Shown here: in pieces, positions 18,211 through 25,542 of the stretch
Layout of the letters: each line of letters opens with the position of its first letter
How positions within the stretch are numbered: the stretch's first letter is position 1
From: Cellvibrionaceae bacterium
Lineage (GTDB): Bacteria; Pseudomonadota; Gammaproteobacteria; Pseudomonadales; Cellvibrionaceae
Direction of reading: 5' to 3'
NCBI GenBank assembly: GCA_021151825.1
Contig: JAGKWQ010000001.1
Span: forward strand, 806,001 to 870,000
DNA: 64,000 nt
The notes under the pieces: generated by a model
What the model was told of the DNA's origin: nothing
What the model saw: the letters and a program-made list of their open reading frames with translations, nothing else
Database searches by the model: none
Made by a program: the position numbers and the translations under genes

Positions 18211-18612
18211 ATGAATTCAGATTTATTATTTGTATATGGCACACTGCGACGGGCCTGCCCTACTGGCGCACATCAGAAATTTTTGGCGGACGCTGAATTT
18301 ATCGTCAACGCACAGGTGCGCGGAAAACTCTATCGAGTCAGTTATTATCCTGCACTGGTATTGGGAGAAAACGTGCAGGGTGCGCAATGGATCACCGGTG
18401 AAGTATATAAGCTGGCAAGTGCAGAGCAATTACACGCGCTGGACGCGTATGAAGAATGTGATTTCCCCGCATCGCCAGAGCAGGAATACCAACGCAAACG
18501 CCATGAGGTGATCACCGCTACCGGAGAGAAGTTGCAGGTATGGATCTATGCCTATCAACACCCCATCACTAATCTCCCGTTGATTACGTCAGGTGACTTT
18601 TTAAATCCCTGA
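18211..18612 (+). CDS. Gamma-glutamylcyclotransferase-fold (AIG2/GGCT) protein
   Basis: The 133-residue protein opens with MNSDLLFVYGTLRRACP, the YGTLR motif that binds the gamma-glutamyl substrate in this fold. It contains the acidic residue in LHALDAYEECDFP where the catalytic glutamate of the family falls. ATG at 18211 is taken as start; in-frame TTG 18193 and GTG 18208 are possible. Members include gamma-glutamylcyclotransferases and gamma-glutamylamine cyclotransferases, and the substrate here cannot be decided. It has no obvious operon partner. Confidence 0.85.
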   Translation: MNSDLLFVYGTLRRACPTGAHQKFLADAEFIVNAQVRGKLYRVSYYPALVLGENVQGAQWITGEVYKLASAEQLHALDAYEECDFPASPEQEYQRKRHEVITATGEKLQVWIYAYQHPITNLPLITSGDFLNP

Positions 18613-18748
18613 ACACAGGCCGGCTTTAGGCATCAGATAAATCCCGCACAGCATTCATCGGCGTTCTTCATTTCGCGATATACTTGCGCCCCAGTTAAAC
18701 CAACCACCTAAGCCTAACCACTTTTCCGCACTGTTTTGGGAGCCATTA

Positions 18749-19771
18749 ATGAGCCGATTCACCGCCTTGAATTACGATATAGATCCGGTATTTCATGCGG
18801 CAAACAAGCCCTCCCCACGCATTGGCGTATTGCTGGTGAATCTCGGTACCCCCGATGAACCCACCGCTCCGGCCTTGCGCCGCTACCTTAAGCAGTTTTT
18901 ATCTGATCCACGCGTTGTTGAAATTCCTCGCCTCGCCTGGTTATTGATTCTGCACGGCATCATTTTGCGAGTGCGCCCGAAAAGATCAGCGGCGCTTTAT
19001 AAAAGCGTGTGGACCAGTGAAGGTTCACCACTGTTAGTCATCAGCAAACAACAACAAGCGGCCATACAACAGCAATTAGGCGATGAATACAGTGTAAAAC
19101 TGGGTATGCGTTACGGCAATCCATCAATCGCCAATGCATTGCGTGAATTGCAAAAAGAAGGCGTGCGTAAAATTATTGTGCTTCCGCTTTATCCGCAATA
19201 CGCAGGTCCAACGACAGGCTCTTCTTTTGATGCAGTCGCCAGTGAATTAAAGCAGTGGCGCTGGGTTCCGGAATTACATTTCATTAATAATTATTGCGAT
19301 CATCCGCTGTACATTGATGCACTTGCCAACTCCGTACGCGAACACATTGAAAAAAATGGTTTACCGCAAAAAATTATTTTTTCCTACCACGGCATGCCAA
19401 AACGTTTTCTTACTGCGGGCGATCCTTATTTTTGTTTGTGCCAAAAAACAACACGACTGGTGCAAGAAAAATTACAGCTGGATAAAAATATATTAATTAC
19501 CAGCTTTCAGTCGCGCTTTGGCCGCGCCGAATGGCTGAAGCCATACACGGATGAAACACTCGCAAACCTTCCCAAAGAAGGGATAAAAAACATCGCCATT
19601 TTATCGCCCGCGTTCAGCGCCGATTGCCTGGAGACACTGGAAGAACTTGCAGTGGAAAATCGCCACACATTTTTAACGGCGGGCGGGGAAAAATACCAAT
19701 ATATCCCTGCACTCAATACCCGTGCGGACCATATTGTTGCCTTGAGCAATTTAATAAAAATAACGGGTTAA
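18749..19771 (+). CDS. hemH: Ferrochelatase
   Basis: HemH inserts iron into protoporphyrin IX to make protoheme. The 340-residue protein has IGVLLVNLGTPDEPT, LPLYPQYAGPTTGSSFDAV, the active-site histidine in IIFSYHGMPKRFLTAGDPY and the conserved glutamate region PAFSADCLETLEELAVENR. The start at 18749 follows TTGGGAG. It is followed on the same strand by a heme oxygenase and a bacteriophytochrome, so heme synthesis, heme cleavage and a bilin sensor lie side by side. The 183-base gap and a hairpin at 19808-19845 leave open whether they share a transcript. Confidence 0.96.
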   Translation: MSRFTALNYDIDPVFHAANKPSPRIGVLLVNLGTPDEPTAPALRRYLKQFLSDPRVVEIPRLAWLLILHGIILRVRPKRSAALYKSVWTSEGSPLLVISKQQQAAIQQQLGDEYSVKLGMRYGNPSIANALRELQKEGVRKIIVLPLYPQYAGPTTGSSFDAVASELKQWRWVPELHFINNYCDHPLYIDALANSVREHIEKNGLPQKIIFSYHGMPKRFLTAGDPYFCLCQKTTRLVQEKLQLDKNILITSFQSRFGRAEWLKPYTDETLANLPKEGIKNIAILSPAFSADCLETLEELAVENRHTFLTAGGEKYQYIPALNTRADHIVALSNLIKITG

Positions 19772-19807
19772 TCCCCCCAGGATGTTACTGATAAGTTCAC
19801 GCTTGAT

Positions 19808-19845
19808 GGCGCCACGAAAAATCGACAAATAATGATTTTTGCGCC
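19808..19845. repeat. Interrupted inverted repeat between hemH and bphO
   Basis: The arms GGCGC + AAAAATC and GATTTTT + GCGCC pair with a short bulge (CACG) and a 10-base centre. There is no run of T after it. It could be an operator or a weak terminator. Confidence 0.4.
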
Positions 19846-19954
19846 ACAAGCAGTTGATGAATTTTTATCTTTCCTATTTCCAGCGCCTCCTCTACCATGT
19901 CTATTTTTTAAACTTTGCAGATTTCGGTGCCGCACTGACTGCGAGGGAAATCAC

Positions 19955-20572
19955 TTGACTACCGAATCAATACAAGAAATTACACTACGCCACAGGTTGC
20001 GAGAGGAAACTGATGCAATCCATCAGTCATTGCATCGCAACCCGGGATTACAGATGCTTGTGAGTGCCAATTGCACTATCGGAAATTATGCGAATGTATT
20101 AAGCGTTTTTTATCATTTTTATCAGGATGTTGATGATCTCTTTAATACTGTCCCCGCTAACCAACGTTTTGCCTATGAAGCCAAACCTCTGCGATGGTTA
20201 CAGCAGGACTTTTTGGTATTGAACCAACCTTTACCGGAGCGGTCTTTTTCTTCTCTGGTCAACGCAAAAATTGATAGCTCCGCATCACAACTCGAAAACT
20301 ATATCGGCTATCTATACGTTAAACAGGGCTCCACTCTGGGCGGGCAAACCATCAGCAAACAGTTAAAAAAATCACTCGCACTTGAACCTGGTATAACGCA
20401 ATTTTTCTTTTACGGATTCGGCGACCAAACAGGTTTCTACTGGAAAGAATTTCTCAGTTACCTTGCGCAACATGAAGCGAATCTTGACACAGATGTGGTG
20501 ATTCAAAGCGCCCAATTCTATTTCAAAATTCTCGATCAATTATCTAAACGCTATTTCCCCTTGGGGGCATAA
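19955..20572 (+). CDS. bphO: Heme oxygenase supplying biliverdin to the bacteriophytochrome
   Basis: BphO cleaves heme to biliverdin, the chromophore of bacterial phytochromes. TTG at 19955 is taken as start (GCGAGGGAAA just upstream). It gives 205 residues beginning MTTESIQEITLRHRLREETD, the usual size. An extended frame opens at 19832 but would add a cysteine-rich, non-homologous leader. The axial-histidine motif is DAIHQSLHRNPG. The distal helix region GYLYVKQGSTLGG and YGFGDQTGFYWKEFL match the heme oxygenase fold. The stop codon touches the ATG of the phytochrome gene (TAAATG), so the two are translationally coupled. Confidence 0.9.
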   Translation: MTTESIQEITLRHRLREETDAIHQSLHRNPGLQMLVSANCTIGNYANVLSVFYHFYQDVDDLFNTVPANQRFAYEAKPLRWLQQDFLVLNQPLPERSFSSLVNAKIDSSASQLENYIGYLYVKQGSTLGGQTISKQLKKSLALEPGITQFFFYGFGDQTGFYWKEFLSYLAQHEANLDTDVVIQSAQFYFKILDQLSKRYFPLGA

Positions 20573-23323
20573 ATGAATAATGAAGGTTTACTAGTCCCTC
20601 GGGAACAACTATCTGAAGAAGAATTAGAATCGGCATTGCAGCAATGCGCCAGGGAGCCAATTCATATACCCAATTGTATTCAACCACATGGACTGATGCT
20701 GGTAACACAAGATACGTCTGATGAAATTATCCAGGTCAGCGAAAATGTTATCCAGCATCTAGGTATTAGCGCACCGGATTGTATCGGCAAAAATCTTAAC
20801 GATATTATCGGCGGCGATAACCTGGCAGTTATCAATAAGGCAATCCGCGAAGCGGATCTCGCCCCATATAAATTTACCTCGGTTATGTTGGCAAACAAAC
20901 CATACGACGCTGTAGTGCATTTTTCACGACACTATAAAGTCATTGAATTTGAATCCAAAACAATTGCGAATAAAGATTCCCTGCAACAAGTGTATGAGGA
21001 TCTACGCAATTATTCGATTGAAGCCCAACAGGCCCATGAAATTGAATCGCTATATGATTTGATCGTTTCCCATGTACGCAACATCACCGGCTTTGATCGC
21101 GTAAAATTGTATAAATTTGATGAGTCATGGAATGGTTCGGTCGTAGCCGAAAATCGCGCTGACTACATGACCAGTTATTTAGGCTTAAATTTCCCAGCAA
21201 GCGATATTCCCGAGCAAGCGCGACGCTTGTATAGCATTAATTATTTGCGTTTGATTCCCGATATACGTTACAAACCTTCGCCGCTGTATCCTGCATTTGC
21301 AGATGGCGCGCGCAAACCGCTCGATATGAGTTATTCAATTTTGCGCAGTGTATCGCCAGTGCACATCCAGTACCTGGAAAATATTTGCGTTGAAGCATCC
21401 ATGTCAATTTCCATTATGCAAGATAACAAGCTGTGGGGATTGATCGCATGCCATCACCAAACCAGCCTGCACCTTTCACATAGCATTCGAGTGCTGTGTG
21501 AAATTATCGCACATATATTTTCAGCAAAACTTACCACCATGCGCCGTTCACTGGATAACCAGCGCCAGGAATTACGCAAATTATTAATTGAAAAACTGTC
21601 ACTGTCATCGAGCATGGACACATTTGAGCACACCATTGCAAGAAATAGTGATGCCGCATTGCAAGCCATGGGAGCCGATGGTATCGCCATATTTGCAGAC
21701 AGCAAATTTTGGTATTTCGGTGAAACTTACGAACAAGAATGTATTGAGAACCTGGCAAACTGGTATCGGAAATTTGGCAACAAATCCGTAGTGCACACCA
21801 GTTTTGTCGGCGATTATTTTAAACACGATCCGATGCTCAAAGACCTTACCGGTGGCGCCTTGTTCGTGCCCATAGGCATGTACAGCGATGATATCGCCAT
21901 CTGGTTCCGCAAAGCGCGTATCAAAAGTGTTAACTGGGCAGGCAATCCGGAAAAACCCGTAGAACAAACCAAAGCCGGGTACCGTTTAACGCCGCGCAGC
22001 TCATTTGAATTGTGGCAAACCACCGTTAAAGGCCATTGTAAAAACTGGTCATTTACCGATATTGAAACGGCAGAATCTATTGCGCAAATTATTCTGGAAA
22101 ACAGCAAAATCCAGGCAGACATTGCCAATCGCGCAAAGACCGACTTCCTCTCGCATATGTCACACGAGTTACGCACGCCGTTGGGTGCAATTATTTCCAT
22201 TATCCAGGTACTTAACCGCGATAAAACATTGACCAGCGATCAGAGAAAATTAATTTCCAACCTTGAGGTCAGCTCGGAATCACTGTTTAACCTGATTAAT
22301 GATTTGCTGGATATCAGCAAAATCGAAGCGAATGAGTTTTCACTGGAAATAGTCCCATTCAAAATCGCCGAACTGGTTGAAGACGTACGCAGTATTATGT
22401 CGGTGAAAGCTGCAGAAAAAAGTTTGCAGCTGGGCATTAGCTATCAAGCCGCAAAAGATTATGAATTTCAGGGCGATAAAACCAAAATCAAACAGGTCCT
22501 GTTTAATCTGGTAAATAATGCGATCAAATTTACCGAGCGCGGATTTGTTAATTTATTTGCCAGTATCAGCGACAGTATGCATCCGGAAATAAAAATCCTT
22601 AACCTGGAGATTATTGATTCCGGCATAGGGATTGATGAAAGCAAACTGGATGCTATTTTCGGAAAGTTTATCCAGGCAGATAGCAGTACGGCGCGAATCT
22701 ATGGTGGGACTGGCTTGGGTCTGTCTATTTGCAAAAGTATTGTCGATCTGATCGGCGGCGATATTGTGGTCACTAGTAAAGTTGGTCTGGGCAGTAACTT
22801 TAAAGTCTCCCTGCCATTACCCTGCAAGCCTTCTCATACTGGCAACACTGAATTAAGCAATGAATATTCAGTGACTGACAATCTGAATAACGTTGACAAC
22901 ATTAACAATAAAGACCGCCTAAAAGTATTAGTAGCCGAAGATTACGAAGGCAATATTATTGCTGTGCTGGATTTTTTACAGAGCGAAGGCTGTGAGGTAG
23001 TTGTTGCCAAAAATGGCGAAATTGCGGTGAAGTATTATCAATCATCCAGCTTCGATATTATTTTGATGGACGTGCAAATGCCACGCATGGATGGATTAAC
23101 CGCGACCCGATTAATCAAAGAGATGGAAGTTAAACAAAATAAACGCCCAACCCCTATCCTGGGCATGACGGCAAATGCAATGAAAGAAGATCGGGATCGC
23201 TGCCTGGCGGCGGGGATGGATGATTATATTAGCAAGCCTATGCGCCTTGATGAACTGTCGAGCAAAATCAAAAACCTGGTGGAGAAGAATCGCAACGCTC
23301 AATCATCTGCATTTGCTGAGTAA
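20573..23323 (+). CDS. bphP: Bacteriophytochrome hybrid sensor histidine kinase
   Basis: The 916-residue red/far-red photoreceptor kinase has domains in this order: PAS (about 20-130), GAF (about 145-315), PHY (about 330-500), HisKA with H-box SHMSHELRTPLG (His531), HATPase_c (about 640-755, motif GTGLGLSICKSIVDLIGG) and a receiver domain (about 790-905, Asp833 in MDVQMPRMDG). Biliverdin would attach to Cys25 in CAREPIHIPNCIQPHG, and the chromophore-contact motif PASDIPEQARRLY is intact. The C-terminal receiver makes it a hybrid kinase and no separate response regulator follows, so the output may pass to an unlinked phosphotransfer protein. It is coupled to bphO and ends near a 13-bp hairpin. 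Confidence 0.95.
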   Translation: MNNEGLLVPREQLSEEELESALQQCAREPIHIPNCIQPHGLMLVTQDTSDEIIQVSENVIQHLGISAPDCIGKNLNDIIGGDNLAVINKAIREADLAPYKFTSVMLANKPYDAVVHFSRHYKVIEFESKTIANKDSLQQVYEDLRNYSIEAQQAHEIESLYDLIVSHVRNITGFDRVKLYKFDESWNGSVVAENRADYMTSYLGLNFPASDIPEQARRLYSINYLRLIPDIRYKPSPLYPAFADGARKPLDMSYSILRSVSPVHIQYLENICVEASMSISIMQDNKLWGLIACHHQTSLHLSHSIRVLCEIIAHIFSAKLTTMRRSLDNQRQELRKLLIEKLSLSSSMDTFEHTIARNSDAALQAMGADGIAIFADSKFWYFGETYEQECIENLANWYRKFGNKSVVHTSFVGDYFKHDPMLKDLTGGALFVPIGMYSDDIAIWFRKARIKSVNWAGNPEKPVEQTKAGYRLTPRSSFELWQTTVKGHCKNWSFTDIETAESIAQIILENSKIQADIANRAKTDFLSHMSHELRTPLGAIISIIQVLNRDKTLTSDQRKLISNLEVSSESLFNLINDLLDISKIEANEFSLEIVPFKIAELVEDVRSIMSVKAAEKSLQLGISYQAAKDYEFQGDKTKIKQVLFNLVNNAIKFTERGFVNLFASISDSMHPEIKILNLEIIDSGIGIDESKLDAIFGKFIQADSSTARIYGGTGLGLSICKSIVDLIGGDIVVTSKVGLGSNFKVSLPLPCKPSHTGNTELSNEYSVTDNLNNVDNINNKDRLKVLVAEDYEGNIIAVLDFLQSEGCEVVVAKNGEIAVKYYQSSSFDIILMDVQMPRMDGLTATRLIKEMEVKQNKRPTPILGMTANAMKEDRDRCLAAGMDDYISKPMRLDELSSKIKNLVEKNRNAQSSAFAE

Positions 23324-23336
23324 CGGCAATAAAGAG

Positions 23337-23368
23337 GGCAAACATAAATAATTGCATTTATGTTTGCC
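23337..23368. terminator. Long perfect hairpin between convergent genes
   Basis: A 13-bp perfect stem (GGCAAACATAAAT and its complement) with a 6-base loop lies between bphP and the Mpv17-like gene. It has no run of T, so termination may be weak or factor-assisted. Confidence 0.6.
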
Positions 23369-23381
23369 TAATCACAACTAC

Positions 23382-24041
23382 TCATCGCCGGCTTAAGACG
23401 GCGACCAATAACACCCAAAAACATAACACCAGATTAAACAAGGGTATCTGCAATTCCACCGGCATGGCATAAACCACACACACTGCCGGAATCCACACCA
23501 GCCAGTTCGATAAAATGACGGTAGGGATTTTTATATAGAAGAATTTTTTATCCATGAGCGCAATGGTGCGCGCAACACTCCAACCGGATTCCATCCAGGT
23601 ATAAACAATCGTGACGCCCGGTGCCGCCCAGAGCGAACTGTAAAGAAATTGGTCCACTGCCATTTTAGTGATAATAGTGTGCAGGTCATTGCCGGTACCA
23701 AACCAATCCGTTTGCAGGCGATAAAAGTAATCGACCTCCATGCCTTTTAATCCCCAAAACACCAGGTAAAAAATAAATAGCGCACACAAGCTGCGCCCTT
23801 TCGCAATAAATCCGCCAAGCCATAAATACAAGAAAGGGATCAATCCACCAAAAATTGCAGTTGCAACGAATGAATACGTGTACCCATAGGTTTGTTTCAA
23901 TCCACCAAACCAGGTAAATATCGGTTTTGATGCAGGAACAAAAAAATAAATTAACAACACTACTAATGCGAAAGCCTGCAACACCAAACCTGGTTTTATA
24001 TTTTTCTTTAGCGCTGCAAAAATAGCTTCGCGGATATTCAT
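23382..24041 (-). CDS. Integral membrane protein resembling the Mpv17/PMP22 family
   Basis: The 219-residue protein has about six hydrophobic segments. The C-terminal third reads VDQFLYSSLWAAPGV, a charged helix, then SNWLVWIPAVCVVYAMP and FNLVLCFWVLLVAVLSRR. This follows the order of Mpv17/PMP22 landmarks: a D-Q pair opening a helix, N-W-x-V-W-x-P, an aromatic-x-x-P, then N-L-V-x-x-F-W near the end. Mpv17 proteins are mostly known from eukaryotic organelle membranes, where they are proposed small-solute channels. The match is by motif order only, so the family call is moderate. It lies 4 bases after the TauE gene and is probably translationally coupled to it. Confidence 0.6.
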   Translation of the reverse strand: MNIREAIFAALKKNIKPGLVLQAFALVVLLIYFFVPASKPIFTWFGGLKQTYGYTYSFVATAIFGGLIPFLYLWLGGFIAKGRSLCALFIFYLVFWGLKGMEVDYFYRLQTDWFGTGNDLHTIITKMAVDQFLYSSLWAAPGVTIVYTWMESGWSVARTIALMDKKFFYIKIPTVILSNWLVWIPAVCVVYAMPVELQIPLFNLVLCFWVLLVAVLSRR

Positions 24042-24045
24042 CGCA

Positions 24046-24852
24046 TCAATGACCGAAAACGGTAATTAACATCTGTATCGAAAGCCCGAGCAATAACAAT
24101 GCAAATAACTTTTTAAGCAGCGGAATTGGCAAACGATGTGCGAGCCTTGCCCCTAATGGCGCCGTAAAAAAACTCATTGATGCCATAGCGATTACTGCCG
24201 GCCAAAACACATAACCTAATGTGTAAGCTGGTAAACCAGCCTGGCTCCAGCCATTTAAGATATAACCAATCGCACCGGAAAGTGCGATGGGTAAACCGAC
24301 TGCGGCAGAAGTGCCAATTGCCACTGGCAAACTAATATTACACCACACCAAAAATGGAACCGTAAGTGTTCCACCACCAATCGCCACCAACGCCGAGATA
24401 ATTCCTATCCCTGTACCCGCCGAGCTCAAACCGATAACGCCGGGTAATTGCTGCGATGGTTTTGGTTTGCGATTGAGCACCATTTGCAACGCAACAAACG
24501 CCATAAAGCAGGAGAAAAAAATCGCTAACGGTTCTGCCGATAAATAACTCGCCAGAAATGTTCCCGCAAACGTTCCCAACAAAATTCCCGGTGCAATTTT
24601 TATTACCACCGGCCATATCACTGCGTTATGTTGGTGATGTGCGCGCAAGCTGGCAATCGCGGTAGGTACTATCGCGGCCATCGATGTTGCCAATGCCATG
24701 TGCAACACATGTTCAGGCGGAAATTGTTGCTGTACAAATAAAAAGGTGAGTACGGGCACCATAATGCCACCGCCACCAATACCAAACAGACCAGCAAAAA
24801 TACCGGTGATAGCGCCGAGCAATAAAAAATAAAATAAGAACAGAAAATCCAT
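24046..24852 (-). CDS. TauE/SafE-family membrane transporter
   Basis: The 268-residue protein has about eight hydrophobic helices in two related halves. Each half begins with a glycine-rich motif: GIFAGLFGIGGGGIMVPVL at the N-terminus and GIISALVAIGGGTLTVPFL in the middle, the hallmark of TauE/SafE (DUF81) carriers. Characterised members export sulfite or organosulfonates, but the substrate cannot be inferred here. It lies 39 bases after a Nudix gene and 4 bases before the Mpv17-like gene, forming a three-gene minus-strand unit. Confidence 0.92.
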   Translation of the reverse strand: MDFLFLFYFLLLGAITGIFAGLFGIGGGGIMVPVLTFLFVQQQFPPEHVLHMALATSMAAIVPTAIASLRAHHQHNAVIWPVVIKIAPGILLGTFAGTFLASYLSAEPLAIFFSCFMAFVALQMVLNRKPKPSQQLPGVIGLSSAGTGIGIISALVAIGGGTLTVPFLVWCNISLPVAIGTSAAVGLPIALSGAIGYILNGWSQAGLPAYTLGYVFWPAVIAMASMSFFTAPLGARLAHRLPIPLLKKLFALLLLGLSIQMLITVFGH

Positions 24853-24891
24853 AACATCAATAACTCGTAAAGCGTTTACAACAGGTGGAAA

Positions 24892-25434
24892 CTATTTAAT
24901 AAAACCTTTCAAGCGCGCAAGGTTATATGCATTGGCACTAGTAGCATCTTTAATGACACCGGAAATAATCATTTCCTCAAACTGTGCGAGCGTAAACGGC
25001 CTGGCGATCAAACCTTCTTCTTCATGATCCAGCAAACTGTGTTGCTGCTGCAAATCGGTCGCCAGATAAATATGGTAGCCCTGATTTGAATAACCGTAGG
25101 CTAAATACTGGTGCCCGACATAATGCATTTGCCCGGCGATCAATCCGGTTTCCTCACGCAATTCACCGGCAGCGATAATGGCGGGGTCTGCATCCGGATT
25201 ATCTTCCCAGCTGCCTTGTGGTAATTCCCAATAACGCGCCTGCACCGGATAACGATATTGCTCGACAAGATGGATGTAACCATCGGTGATAGGAATAATC
25301 ACCACGAAATCCGGTTTTTCCACGACACCGAAAATACCTTCAGCACCGCTGGGGCGCTGGATTTTATCTTCGCGCACACGCATCCATTTATTTTCGTAAA
25401 CGGTTTTGCTCGCCAAAGTTTTTATTTCCGTCAT
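24892..25434 (-). CDS. Nudix hydrolase, ADP-ribose pyrophosphatase-like
   Basis: The 180-residue protein contains a Nudix box spread as ELPQGSWEDNPDADPAIIAA followed by GELREETGL (the catalytic REETGL core) and the preceding beta strand VHLVEQYRYP-like segment (IHLVEQYRYPVQARYWELP). It most resembles NUDT5/NudF-type ADP-sugar hydrolases, although the Nudix loop is longer than the standard 23 residues. Start ATG 25434 has GGAG 8 bases upstream; GTG 25437 is possible. It is the first gene of the unit leading to TauE and the Mpv17-like protein. Confidence 0.86.
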   Translation of the reverse strand: MTEIKTLASKTVYENKWMRVREDKIQRPSGAEGIFGVVEKPDFVVIIPITDGYIHLVEQYRYPVQARYWELPQGSWEDNPDADPAIIAAGELREETGLIAGQMHYVGHQYLAYGYSNQGYHIYLATDLQQQHSLLDHEEEGLIARPFTLAQFEEMIISGVIKDATSANAYNLARLKGFIK

Positions 25435-25481
25435 CACTACATCTCCAGCATAGAGTTACTGCCCAACAAATTAACATCTAA

Positions 25482-25518
25482 AAAAAATCCCCACCGTTTT
25501 CACGCTGGGGATTTTTTA
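25482..25518 (-). terminator. Intrinsic terminator after typA
   Basis: The stem AAATCCCCA/TGGGGATTT is flanked by A and T runs. It lies 25 bases past the typA stop in its direction of transcription. Confidence 0.85.
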
Positions 25519-25542
25519 TTATCAGCTATCGATCAAAAAACC

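Noticed and set aside
19832..19954. An extended heme oxygenase start
   Set aside because: The added 41 residues are hydrophobic and cysteine-rich without homology. The TTG at 19955 has a ribosome-binding site and gives the usual length.
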